From the NCBI GenBank assembly GCA_965153455.1, contig OZ234493.1, forward strand, positions 2,852,001 to 2,916,000: a stretch of DNA of 64,000 bases, in the 5' to 3' direction. This DNA is from Sphagnum compactum. Lineage: Eukaryota > Bryophyta > Sphagnopsida > Sphagnales. Within the stretch, counting starts at the first letter, position 1; every line of letters begins with the position of its first letter. This document shows positions 1-12,204 of the stretch, one piece after another. The notes below the pieces were generated by a model. It did no database searches, was not told where the DNA came from, and saw nothing but the letters and a program-made list of their open reading frames with translations. The position numbers were made by a program, and so were the translations under genes.

Positions 1-2106
1 TCCTTGCTGGGACGATAATGGGGTAAGCTTGATGGGTCGCATGGCAGTGGCTTTGTATTGAAAAACTGCCAAAGCATTCCAAACAATACTTTAGTTTCAC
101 ACCTACCTATGCATATCCACAGAGACCATATTCTTAGGAGACATTGCATGGGAATTGAGATATGTGCAACTGCTTGAGACAAAGAATGCACTTACATCAC
201 TTTTTAAAGCTTCTGCTGCACTCCCACGATCAGCTGGTTCAATAGCAAGGAGGGTATCAAGCAAGGCCAATGATGAACTGGGAAACTCTTTAAAAGTATC
301 CATTATGCATCGCTTGTAAGGTTGCTGAGGTTTGAAAATGGTTGCATGCGGCAACTTCGATTTTATCCAATACTCTTCTGATGGAGAACCACATAGTTTA
401 AATATCTTGTGCAGCTGTTCTACCTGCCCAAAAGGGACACAAAGTTGCTTGTTTTAGACCAAGTAGGAGGAGCTGACAAGGTCCCAAAATGCTGTGCTTG
501 CAAGCCATATAAACCAGAACATGGGTCGTGTTTCAAACACCACCAGCAACAATGGGACAACCAGTTGGACAAACATTGACCATGAGCAAGGTTATCTGTA
601 TCAAACCTCAGTACGACCTGGCATGATTGACTTTCCAGCTAGCAGCTCAGCCAAAATGCACCCTGTACTCCACAGGTCTACTCCTACACCATACTCTGTG
701 GCACCAAGTAACAGTTCTGGAGCTCGGTACCACAATGTAACAACACGGCTAGTGAGTTGTTGTTTCTGATGGGGATTGAAGAATGTGGCAAGCCCAAAAT
801 CAGCAATTTTCAATATGCCTTCATTATCTAACAGCAGGTTTGAGCCTTTAATGTCCCGATGGAGAACTCCGTGTTGGTGACAATGATCCAAACCCCGTAG
901 CAGCTGCTGTAAATAGCACTTCACCTGTCATAACCCATTAAACCCTAGTGCACTTCTATTTAGTAATTTGAAGCTGATTCAGCACATGACAAGCCAGATA
1001 TCTGCACACAAGTTGGACCCCTGGAAATGAGTATGAATGGACACAAATGTTAAGGGCCTCTCAGCAGCAGCAGAGCAACAACTCCTACTAAGTAGAGAAA
1101 AAAGTACCTGTGCTTCTGTGAACACGATCGCAGGACAAGCAGCAAGACCAGCAAGGTCATGTTCCATGTACTCAAAGACAAGATAGAGACTGCATGACAT
1201 CCGAGAGGTCACCAAGCCCTCCAGCTTCACCACATTCGGATGATCCAATCGCCGTAGTATCTGAATTTCCCGAGCCATGAAGCGCACACTTTCCGGTTCT
1301 AGGGTATCAAACCGCACCTTTTTCAGAGCCACAATTTTGCCTGTCTCCAGATCACGAGCCTTGTACACATTGCTGTATGTTCCTTGACCAATCTGGAACA
1401 TTTCCAAACTTGTTTGTCAATACAAGGGTAGTAGGGGGTGGGTGGCTTACAGGCAGCTTCAAATTGTGCCTCACAAAGATTGATTCTTGCAGAAACCCAT
1501 CACAGAAACCCACTTCAAGAATGCTTAGAATCATACAGACATCTACACTGGCCATCACCATACCTCACAGGGGAGGGATGATGATGCTGAAACAAAAGCA
1601 ACACCTATGCTCTACAGACTTACTTTGTCGAGTTTCTCAAATGATGCAGCATGGCGAGGAATCCAACCCTTGAGAGCCTCTCCAGCCACAGCAGACAACC
1701 AGCCAGGCCATCCTGCCGCAATTTGTTCAGCCTCTAGGTTCTTTGTTGGGACGTGACTCAATCTCAGGCCGCCGCCACCAGCTGCCTCCTCTTCCTCCTT
1801 CCCCTCCTGTGCTGCTTGCTCTCTCTTTCTCCTAGACTGCCTTACTACGTCTACTACTAGTTCCTCCTCCTCCTCCTCCGACACAGCTTGGGAGTCGATG
1901 ACATTTTTTTTAGTCCTGAGTTTCACCGGATCCTTGTTGTCTTTTCCTCCGGCGGCTACAAGAATTGCAGCATCTGCGGTCTCTACTTTAGCACTTGTAC
2001 TCGGTCGTCGTCGTCTCGCCACTCCTCCAGCTGCGGAGACCTTCTCTTCCTTGTCGCTTTCTAAGCCCTGGTGCGGCACCCTCTGCTTGGTACAAGCACA
2101 ACCCAT
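1..2106 (-). CDS. CDK-like Ser/Thr kinase (CRK/IBS1-type), C-terminus cut by window edge
   Basis: Plant CRK-family cyclin-dependent-kinase-like protein, probably membrane-anchored. Exons read 2106-1624, 1392-1108, 924-607, 423-196 and 65-<1; all introns are GT-AG and all joins are phase 0. The start at 2106 gives MGCACTKQ, a good N-myristoylation/palmitoylation signal typical of this family, followed by about 150 low-complexity charged residues. The kinase domain starts near residue 162: glycine loop IGQGTYSNVYKA, catalytic Lys185 in VALKK, HRD at 278-280 (VLHRDIKGSNLL), DFG at 298-300, then LTSRVVTLWYRAPELLLG and the CDK-like GRTEVEQLHKIFKLCGSP stretch. The last visible exon has the family-typical PLPCDPSSLPHYRPSK block just after the kinase domain. 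The remaining C-terminal tail lies left of position 1. Family assignment is secure; cyclin dependence and exact substrate cannot be read from the sequence. Confidence 0.93.
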
Positions 2107-2689
2107 GGTCTCTGTACTACTACCCCAGAACACCACCCACTCCAACCACGATCTGAGCCGGGAGCTCGATACCCAAACCCCCGGAGGTTTAACCACACTA
2201 GCAGCGTAGTCGTCCTACCACGACGCTCCTTATCGATGCCCGTCTGTGTGAGATCTCTTGTTTCTCCGTCACAATTAACCCCCACCTCTTTTCTTTCTTT
2301 CCCGAACAGCAGACACAAGCTCGCTCGCTCGCTCGACCACAGAACCAGCACTACCGACAGAGTGACGACAGTCTCGACAACTGCAGCAGCAGCAGATGGG
2401 AACGTGAAAAAAATACATACCCGATGTCAGCGATGATAGCTCCAGCGAGCTTGCGACCCAACAAAAACTCCATGCAAGGTGGTGGTGGTGGTAGTGTTCT
2501 TCTTCGCCTCGCATTCCTCGTCGTCGCAGCAGACCCACCAACGGATGCACATAGTGACGCAACAAGAGCAGCAGCAGCAGCAGCAGCTTGGCGGAGCTTC
2601 TTCTTCTTCTTCTTCTTTTGCCGCAACAAGAGTGTGCCCATTGTGGTGGTGAGCAGCAAGCCAACAAGCAAGCAAAGAAGCCAGCAACC

Positions 2690-2738
<49 letters not shown>

Positions 2739-2900
2739 CTTGGAGAACACAACCAATTTCTCAAAGAAACAAAAGCAATCGCCCAAATCCAAAACTCAAA
2801 AACCCACCAAAGCCAAAAAAGCTGCCATGCGTATCCCTACACTCTCGCCAGGTACCTCTACCCACTCGGTAAATTTGGCTATTTATTATTAATATTGGAG
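2107..2900 (-). promoter_or_regulatory. 5' leader and promoter region of the CDK-like kinase gene
   Basis: Upstream of the kinase start the DNA is richer in GC and simple repeats than the flanking desert, as expected for a plant promoter and 5' UTR. On the minus strand there is a CT tract (complement of GA at 2694-2735), GAA/TTC and CAG-type runs at 2568-2620, and an ATAAATAG TATA-like box at the complement of 2879-2886. A transcription start near 2,850 would give a leader of about 750 bases. A good donor (GTATGT, complement of 2415-2420) hints at a leader intron. Inferred from composition and position only. Confidence 0.45.
2694..2735. repeat. (GA)n/(CT)n microsatellite in the kinase leader
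   Basis: About 20 uninterrupted GA dinucleotides. Read on the gene's strand this is a CT tract, a common element of plant 5' UTRs and core promoters. It also creates the long Arg-Glu and Ser-Leu reading frames around it, which are not genes. Confidence 0.95.
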
Positions 2901-2906
2901 TACCCC

Positions 2907-5600
2907 TAGTAGTAGTAAGTACCACCTTGGCAGCTTCGACACAAGTCTGTCGCATCGTTTTGTTTTCTAAATTTCGTCAAAATGCAAAAAAAAATTAAAT
3001 AAATTAATTTGGGGCCGCCACCCCTTCTTATTATAAAGGCCTTTTTTTTTTCATTTGTTTATAAATTTTAAACAAAAGCATTCGCTTAAAAAGCAAGGGT
3101 AAACAAAAACATTTATTGTCTTCCCTGTCTTTTGTTGCCATTTATTGTTAAATCTTTCTTGGAATGCTAGCCAATAAAAATCAATATCAAAATTTTGAAA
3201 ACAAAAAATCACTCATTTGTTTGTTGAATTATTTATTTTTGAAATTCTCATTTTGATGAATAGAATATATTCTAGGGGAAAAAAATTCATTAATTTTCCT
3301 TCACAATTTTTTTTTTCCTTTGGCGAAAAAAAACACCATTTAAAAAAATTTCAACATTTCTGAAAAAACTAATGGAATTATTGTTCAAGCTTGCTTGACA
3401 AGATAGGAGGGCACTGCAAAAAAAAATTGAACTCATGGGTCACAATGACACCTTGTGATGAACATTCCTCAAAATTTGCAAGCACTAAACAAGAGAAATG
3501 AATTAAATGTGACACTAACTAAGCTTGACACAATTATTGCAAAACGGTGCCCAACATGAAAAATTTATTCTTTATTTTTTCCTTTTATTGTACTTGAACT
3601 ATGATGAATGCTTTAGGGTAAACAAGCCCCTCACCAAACATCATTTGATAATTGAACATTCATCCAATGTAAACTAGCCTTGGTCAATAGTTAGGGGCTT
3701 TTTTGTCAATTGAACAATCGATTGTTAAAAAAAACATGTTTAGTGAATTTGGGTGACCCACACATAATGTTGTTTTTGTGTACAGTTATGGGTGTGAGAA
3801 AGAAAGTGATGGAATTAATAAATTTTGACTTGTATGTTTACACATGTTCAATAACGGGAAATTATGGGCACATTTTCATGCACATAAGTGAGAGCAAATA
3901 AGATGCAAAACTATTTTTTCAAAGGCAAGGTTTTGTTTATGGGTAGGTTGGATTCATTTTCACTAAACATGAACACAAGATAAACAAAGAGAATGTTTGG
4001 TTAAAGGGTTTGTTTGTCAGATTAATGAACATGCAAATGCTCATAAATAAAGCCCTAAATCCTTACTAGGATACAATGCATGAAGATTACCAAAGACATC
4101 GAATTTTGAGTCTTCCAAAAAATTAATTATTAGTTTCCAAAGATTTAATCTTCAAGATTCCTATTAAGCTTTTGCAATTTGCATTCCCTCCAGAAACAAA
4201 ACTCGACACTAAAACAAGTTTAAACATAGGTAAAATTCAACTTAAAGTTATAGTTCATTGTTATTGTTAGTCCTCTTTTTCAAATACGTCGTCCTTATAA
4301 GTTACAATAGGAGAATAGCTCCAACTTTGCTTCAAATTCTTAAGTCTTATCATTGAAATGCTAAGAAGTATTGGAGTTAATCACAATTCAAATCTATTAA
4401 TAAAAGTAGAACATGTAGAAGAAGAAAGGTCAAGCTTGAAACTTTTCCTATAAAAAATAGGTGTTAAGGAGAAAGTGCAATAAGTAAATGAAAAATAATC
4501 AAGTTCTAACGTAGATGTGCAAAAAATTACATTGCAAGTGAAAGTAAAACAAATAGATAATCAATTGCCTAGTTCAAAGGTAGATTTGTAACAAAAAGAT
4601 CTTAAGATAAAACCAATAAAATACACCATTAGAATTTTAAATAAAAATCATAGATCACATTTACAACCAAAGGTTCAAAAAATATTTGGATCATTGTTGG
4701 ATTCAACAATCTATAATTTGAACTTCTAGATTAAGGAGATTCAAAAGAACAAGGGATCAATTAACCCATAATAATTATTCATATAAATTTCTTCCCATAA
4801 CCTACACATCAACAGAAGATGTTGATTTAGTGTGGGAAGACTTTGTAAATTTTTATATTTTCATCTATTATATTATAACACTACTTGAACATGTAAAAAA
4901 TACATTTTCAAACTTATTGCACATTTTGGATTCTTGGGGTGTGTATAGGAAAGAAAAAGGCATACCATTAGTTGGGCAAGAACACACACCACCAAGCTCT
5001 TGGAGTTTGGGACTCAAAAAATAGCAAATTGTTCATTAAATGGAAGGGAGGATGTAGAAATAGGAAAAAATTAAAATGATGATGGATGATCAATTTGCAA
5101 TGGGTTGTCAAAGCTCTTAAGTGCATTTACAGAAAAAACTACAAAGGTTAAAAATGGTGAATGCCTAAAAGAAAAAGTAAGCAAAAGTTGTCTTGGTCTT
5201 TTTAAAGTGAAAGGTGAAAATGTGATCCCCAACATTACCATCTTCATGAAGATAATGTTGGGGAGACATTCTCATATTTTTCCTACTTCCAAAAAAATTA
5301 TTATCTCTTATTTACTTTATTATAACTATTCAAATAATAGTAAGGAAGTCTTTATTTAACAAATAAAAATATTAATTAATAGTTTACTCTACTACAATTA
5401 TTATCATGGATGTCAATGCCATGGGGCTCATTTTTTTGAATGTTCATCCATGACGTGTATTGAACTTGTACCTAACTTTTAATTTAATTTCAGTTCACTT
5501 TTAGTTTAACTTCTAATTAAGTCTTAGTTCACTTATAGTTAAGTCATAGTTAAGCTTGAATTAACTCCCAGTTAATTTCGAAACAACTTTGAATTAAATC
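2907..5600. other. AT-rich intergenic DNA, no gene seen
   Basis: Strongly AT-rich with poly-A/poly-T runs. The short open frames at 3710-3901, 4830-5024 and 5105-5359 have composition like their surroundings, no recognisable motif and no splice-bounded continuation. A small inverted repeat (CCCCAACATTA...TAATGTTGGGG) lies near 5226-5263. Confidence 0.6.
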
Positions 5601-5619
5601 CTAGTTAAATCCCAAATAA

Positions 5620-5957
5620 ACTCCCACTTCACTCTTAATTTATTCAATGGCTTAATTAGTCTGTCAACAATCTAATCACTAAACACACAAACTTTAGTTG
5701 GATTTTTCCCTTCTTAATATAATCACAAATGAAATGACATTGATTTTGATATGTTTATTTCATGCATGTAGATGTTAATTTTTCATCATTTTTATACAGG
5801 ATTGATTGTCAAATGAAATAATGATTGGTGTACCTAATTTTACACCAATTTTTGCAAGTAACCATTTTTTTTTTTGTAGTTTATGTGCCACTAAGCAGCC
5901 CTTTGCAACCTTAACAATGTGTTTGGTTTCCATAGGCCATTTCCTTGAGTTCATCAT
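5620..5957 (-). pseudogene. Ty1/Copia pol remnant (RNase H and C-terminal end)
   Basis: Decayed 3' end of a Copia-type polyprotein. The reading from 5957 downward contains GVKLGTPIIISFDNQSCIKM, matching the Copia RNase H block around the catalytic Asp (usually YCDNQS; here the residue before D is Phe). Beyond the stop at 5775 the same frame continues with HLHA, NKHIKI and ILRRE, which correspond to the family's FHARTKHI...IRRE block, followed by a degraded LADIFTKPL-like segment near 5640-5680 (VDRLIKPLNKLR). Several in-frame stops show it is dead. No flanking LTRs were found, so element limits are unknown. Family call rests on motif order; the N-terminal part of the fragment is poorly conserved. 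Confidence 0.65.
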
Positions 5958-5959
5958 TT

Positions 5960-8900
5960 ATGGGTGATTATAGTTTAAACTCCTTACTAATCCATAGTGC
6001 CCGCTTAAATGGGATTATTATTAATTTGTGGATAAACTCATTGCAACTCAACGTATTTTTACGGGTCTAAATGTCATCAAACAAATTGCATGAATTGCAA
6101 TGAATGTAATTCACCGTATGTGAAACTCAACTTGTGCAATTCAATTACAATTATGCATAAACAACTATTATGCAATTCTAATGCAATTAGTTTACAACTA
6201 CTATAGTAATATCATGTTGACATCATTTTCATCGATCCATTAAAATCTAACATGTGACATATTCAAAAATTGTCACATGATATAGTAATTGAATTTTGAG
6301 TTTTAATCAATTAATATAAATATTTATATAAATAATTATGTAGGTTGATACATAAACATAGGTAGGTAAGTAGGTTAATAGGTCTTACTTACTTATTTAA
6401 GTACATAGGTAAAATTAAGTAGGTAAGTAAAACTAGGTAGGTGGGACATACTCACATATTTAGTTTACATGCCTACCTACATAATAGGTAGGTAGGATAT
6501 ACTTATTTATGCTACATACCTACTTATAATTTTTAATGAGTAAACATGTAATTTTTATTTTTTTTATGTCTTACTTTTAAATTTAAGTTTTTTTTAATTC
6601 ATCCAAATTGGCATATATATTTTAATGTGAACATATAATAAAACACACCTTTTTATATAATTTGTGAAATGAAATTCAAGAAAAAAAAGGGTTAAATATT
6701 TTAATTACACATTATTGCAAATTGGGTTGCAATTAAAATATACATTTCCTTAGGTCTTTGTGTTTGTTTTTAATTTTGTAAATTGTACAACTAAATAAGT
6801 ATTATCACTTAATTATATATGTGAATTAATTATCAATAATTATTTATTTAAAATAATTATTTATTTAACTCAATTGAAATTATTATTATTTTAATTCAAA
6901 ATATTAATTCAAATTAATTACTAAATATTAATTAATATGGAATTCTTAATAAATTTATAAATATCATCATTAAATATTAAGGATTAAATATGATTTTCTT
7001 AGTTATTAACTTATTAATAGTTACAATTTTTTTTTAAAAATAGTTTTATAATGGTAATGTAATGGTAGAAATAATTGTGTCAACAGGAATCATAGTTGTA
7101 AATTATTTGCAAGTGTTATATTTATTACGCGGTGAAAAAATGCAAACATGTGGCAAATCGTATGTCTTAATGTTGTTCAACTACCATGAAATTTCTAAAG
7201 AACAATTTGTTAAAAAATTAAACATAATTTATAACAATATGTACAATATGTAGATTACACCATATAAATATCCCATTTGACACTAAGTTGCAACTACATT
7301 ACGATTCTTTGATTTTTCTCATGTGTCATTCTATTTATTAATTAATTATATTTTAATGGTTTAATTATAATGTAATTATATATTAGTTATTTTGGAACTT
7401 TAATTGCAGGGTAATGTTATTTCGATAGACATGACTTTTCATAATGTTTATGAAACACTTATTATGCACAATGTGATATTACATACACTTTTACCATTTT
7501 ACATTTCTAACATAATTTGGCATTTAAAAATAGTTGATAAATTGTGATTGTTCAAAATATTCACAAGTTATTACTTAATAATGCATCTCACGTTAATTTT
7601 ATCAACACTTGAATTATTTTTCAAAATAATATTAATATGATGTTCATAGGTCTTTATTATTATGTGTTTTGTGATATGACTTTAATATAAGATGTAAATC
7701 TCGAAATACATGAAACATGTGCCATCCCTCGAAACTTGATGTAAACATCATTAAAGGTAATCGAAAAATAGTTTCAAATGTTTAGAAAGTGTTTAGAGAT
7801 TGGTTAGCACAAGTAAAAAATGTCATCTAAAATGAACATTATAAGAGGCTTTGCAAAATCCATTAAACTAAAAACTTATGATATGTTTTTTTTTTTAAAA
7901 ATGTTTGTGAAAATCTTTTGCTCAATTTGAAGTTAGGGTTAGGAATAAGGAATAAGGTTACATTTTAAGGTGTTAAAGTTTACATTAATTTTAAGGTCTA
8001 GGTTTAGGGTCAAAAATGATTTTTAACTTAAATTAATTTAGGTTGGGTTAAGGGTTATTGTTAAAAGTTTAAACATTTATGTTAATTTATAGTTTATAAT
8101 AAAAAAACAATCTTGTTTACATTCATTTGGGGTAAATTTTAAAAAGTTAGGTGAATTTGGGTTAGGGTTTAAAATTTTAGCACATTGATTTTTTTTCTTT
8201 GTGTACCAAGATACAAGATAACCATAAGTTAACATGATAACCATATCCATAAACATTTCATTTTCATTATATTTTTATTCATTTTTTTGTATGCACAAAA
8301 ATTAAAATAAATAATCATTATTTATATACACAATAATCGATTAGAGAGCATGTGCAAATAGTTGAGACAACATGTTTGTTGAAGAAAAATTTCATCTTCA
8401 TTTATCATCTTAGGTACACTTATTTAATGAAAAGTATTATAAAAAACTCTCATTGCATAATGCATGTCTCAAATGAACATTATTCATAATTATGGGAGTA
8501 ACACGAAATTATTCAATGCACATGTAGTTTTAAATGTGGAATTTTCGGTGATATATTAATTTATCTAAATTATTTTCTTATGAAATTATTTTTATCACTT
8601 TATAATTTATAACAATTTTTGGGTAGAAACCATGGTTATTGAAATTTTGCAAAGGTCATAGAAAATAAAGTGAAATTGATTTTTTTGGAATTTAATATAT
8701 TTCTTTGACCTTGACTTGGGAATGTGTTTGTTTTTGAAATGTTTTTGAACATTACACAATACTCATGTGAAATCATCAACATTAATACATGTTTGTTTTT
8801 TATGTGCAATGAAAAACCCATCAAGGTTATATAAGACATTCAAACAATACAAAAAATATTTGTTTTATGTTGAATGATAAGATGCATCAAACGAATGTGC

Positions 8901-10890
8901 TTTGTCAATAAGAAATTATTATGAAGGTTTATGACAATATTAAAGCAAAAAACTTACACAATTTATTTTTGAAACAAAAGCATTTGAAATTCAAAAATCA
9001 GAATTAAATTACAACTATATATTTTTCAAATTGAATTTATAATTATAATTTGGATTATAATTATTTAATCATCATCACTAATAGTGTGTAGTAATGCAAA
9101 ACCCATATATATTAAGTTAATTAGTAAATAATGAGTTAGGTGAATAAGTAATAATTAAATGTCATGTGGCTCAGGTCTAATGTAAATGATGCATGCTTTA
9201 CATTAAAACCTAGTTTAAATATAACCTAAGTGACACATAGGCTATTGGAACATACGTTTAATTTAAATGTCACATGATTTACTTTAAATTTCATATCAAT
9301 ATTGATCAATTTATTTTATTTACAAAAGTTTTTGCGTTTTTTCAATTTCTAGAATGTAATGAACATACCTAACAAAATAACAAATAATTTCATTAATTAC
9401 ATAATTACAATAAATAAACTAATTAGAATTTTTTTTAAATATTTCTTAAAAACATTAATTCAATATGCAATGACACATGACTTTGTATATACGTATTTAT
9501 CTTTTAATCAAGTTGTTGTGTAATTTCATGTCGTAAAACATTTCTTGTCAATATTGTGCACATGTAATTTTTTTAACATTTAGAAGATGTTAAACAACAT
9601 AAACATAATGACATAAACATGATGGAATGAAAAACTTGTTCATTAACTTTTTATTCATTAAAAAAGCCCTTCAATACTTTGTCTTTAAATATGATTAGTT
9701 GTAGTTATGGAAGATTTAACAAGGTTTGTCTCACAAATCCCTGATAAAACTTCACCTTAATATCTCTTTTTACATTACAGTTTCACAAGAATGAACAAGG
9801 TTCACAAAAATTATATTATATAAACTTTAAGTCTTGAAAATTTTAAAACATTTTTAATATTCACCCTCATGCACACATGAGATGAATGTACATGTCAAAA
9901 TGTTTATGTGCATCAACATTACATGCCATGAAATTTTTTTAACATTTTTTTATTTTCTTATAATGAGACCTTGTTTACATTCATTTACATTTTTTAAAAA
10001 TCAAAATGGTTTTGATAAAAGATGAAATGACATTATAGAATAAAACCTTAACAATTACAAAAAAAAAATGTTAATAAATGATCTTGAATTTCAAAATTTT
10101 CAAAAATCGAACAATTCAACTTGAGCATTAGAATTTTCATGAAATGTTATTTTGAATTTTTATTTTTGAAAATGTAAACATTTCACATTTTGATGAAAAA
10201 TATTTCATGTATTTGTTAAAAGAAATTTATTTAGTTTATATCATTTTACCTTGTAAATAACATGCATATCATCAAACAAATATTTTAAAAATGCACATAT
10301 GTATTGAATTACATTGCTTAATTATTGTTTTCAAAGATTTTCAACATGTTTTGATTTCCCAACATGTTTTTAATCCTCTTCAAAAAAATAGGAACATAAA
10401 CATTTAAAATTTTACAAATCATATAATGCCCTATCACACATCATTTTGTAATTAATGTGAATAAAAAAATGATATAAAGATAGACACATGTGTAAAACCA
10501 TTTAAAAAAAAATTGAATTAAAAATATCACTTGAAAGATGTTTTAAATATAATGTTTTTTGATAAAACTTAATAAATTAAATGTGAGACAAATAATCTTG
10601 AAAACCTCAATATGTTTTCAATTCAGTGAAAAAACATTTCACAATAAATATAATAATATTCATTATATATTCATGAAAATTGAACATTTTAATTATCACC
10701 ATGTTTTTAATGATTAATTTCAATTGTTTTGATGCCTTCAAGGTCAAAGATGATTAAAATTAAAATTTAGATTAATTAATGAAAGAAATAAAAAGAAATA
10801 AAAAAAAATTCATCAAAATTTTTAATAAAAAATGTCACATATTGCATGTTAATCTAAATGACACATAACAAATGAATGTAAGTTAAAATG
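5960..10890. other. AT-rich gene desert
   Basis: About 4.9 kb of very AT-rich sequence with A/T homopolymers and many short TTAATT and CATTTA-like words. No open frame above about 67 codons and none with a recognisable motif. Near 7930-8180 there are scattered GGGTTAGGG/GGTTTAGGG words in a repetitive context. Nothing here supports a gene, RNA or intact element. Confidence 0.6.
6340..6530. repeat. Degenerate TAGG/GTAA tetranucleotide tract
   Basis: Stretch built from TAGG, TAAG and their complements (GGTAGGTAAGTAGG and GCCTACCTAC), running in both orientations within 190 bases. It resembles the tracts near 49,160-49,560 and 57,934-57,986. Confidence 0.7.
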
Positions 10891-10896
10891 ACATGA

Positions 10897-11921
10897 TGTT
10901 ATGCCCGTATGTATGGCTTCATACATGACGGCTGGTCACGGGCATGCCAATCATACCCTTAGGGTTAATGTACGCTTTTAAGATTAATGTATGTTCTTAG
11001 GTTACTATACGTTATTATGTGTTTTAGGGTTTGGCTTGTTTAGGGTTTCAACTTTGTTGACAGTTATATAAAAGGTCAAGCTTTTCTCTTCTCTTATTAA
11101 TTTTTCTAAAATTCTTTTGTCAGGGAAAGTTTCCTCCATAATTAAATTGAATTTCTAGATGCCCACGACGACTATTACACAACCATCATTTACATACACT
11201 ACGTTTTATTCCCTTCTTTTCAATTTAATTCTAGAAAAACTGCTTTCTGTCACTTAATGTTGAAAGCGATAGATTTTTTCTAGCTTTGAGTTTCTTCTTT
11301 TGTTGTGTTGCAGTGCAGCCCAACGAAGAAGACGACGGCAGCAACGCTGTCGCCTTCTTCCTCTTTTTTTTTAGCAGCGTAACAAAGAAGGTGACTGTCG
11401 TCGCATTCTGTCTTTTTTTTTGGGTAGCAGAGAGAAGAAGGTGACGATGGCAGTGCCTTCTTTTTTATTCGTTATAGCGTAAAAGGCTTGTAGTGCAGAG
11501 AGCGACGGTAACAAGTTTGTATTGAAGAAGAAGACAACAGCTGCCGCCACTTTCTTCAATGGCTTTGCTATAAGGAAATGACGACCTCCCTTTTTTTTGT
11601 GGTTTTGCTACAAAGAAGGTGACGGCAGCAACGTCGTCACCTTCTTCTATGGTGGCAGTTTTCTTTGTTTTCTTTGTTGGTATTTATGGTTTAGTTCATT
11701 AGGATTAACATTTAATAGTAAATGGTGGTTTTTTGTTTAGGGTTGGAGGTTGTAATGGCTAGGGGAAGAAGACTAAGGAAAAGCGGTGGTGGTGAGTTCG
11801 AAGTCAATAAGCAAAATGTTACTGCGTTAGATGAGGCAATTCTTCTGCCAAATGTTGCTGTGTCAGATGAGGCAATTCTTCTGCCAAATGTTCGATGTTC
11901 GTCTCATGTGACATTATAACA
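10897..11921 (+). mobile_element. Possible LTR-derived island (solo LTR or LTR plus leader)
   Basis: A less AT-rich island begins with TGTTATG and ends with CATTATAACA, so its ends match the TG...CA inverted termini typical of plant LTRs. Inside are a TATA box (TTATATAAAAGG near 11064) followed by a pyrimidine-rich stretch, as in U3/R of LTRs. TTGGTATTTATGG near 11678 shares its first bases with the initiator-Met primer-binding site. A 65-codon frame from 11722 (MARGRRLRKSGGGEF...) could be a gag start; it contains a direct duplication of DEAILLPNV. No matching target-site duplication is visible. An ordinary promoter-like relic remains possible. Confidence 0.35.
11300..11660. repeat. Diverged hairpin-forming repeats (GAAGGTGACG family)
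   Basis: Four or five imperfect copies of a 60-80 base unit carrying GAAGAAGGTGACGGCAG-like sequence and CTTCTT tails separated by poly-T runs. The best copy is an inverted repeat with 12-base arms AAGAAGGTGACG (11613-11624) and CGTCACCTTCTT (11635-11646) around a 10-base loop. Similar but weaker stem potential is seen in the copies near 11325-11365 and 11435-11465. Confidence 0.6.
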
Positions 11922-11924
11922 TGT

Positions 11925-12200
11925 GGTGTATGATTTTAAATTATCAAATTGATTAATTAATTCAATTGAACAATATAACTATTGATTAAAAAAAATTATG
12001 TAAAAACATTATGAATAAAAAAATCATCGAATGAGGAGCTTGGCCTTAGGTTCAGTAGACGCAATCCAGTTTGATTTGCAGCACCAATATGTGGTAAGAC
12101 TCATTAAATGAAATGTGCGGAATGATGCTGAGGGATCAGCTTTCTGATACATTGAATCCAACAGTCAGCCATTCAATAGAGAAGTTTCCAGGCAGCAGTT
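11925..12200. other. Left flank of the Helitron relic
   Basis: Transition from AT-rich DNA to the GC-rich Helitron relic. I looked for a Helitron 3' end (on this strand YYAG followed by a short hairpin) and found no convincing one, so the relic seems truncated on this side. Confidence 0.5.
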
Positions 12201-12204
12201 CAAA

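Noticed and set aside
2275-2909. Several long overlapping open frames on both strands upstream of the kinase
   Set aside because: They are translations of CT, CAG and GAA microsatellites in the leader and show no conserved motif.
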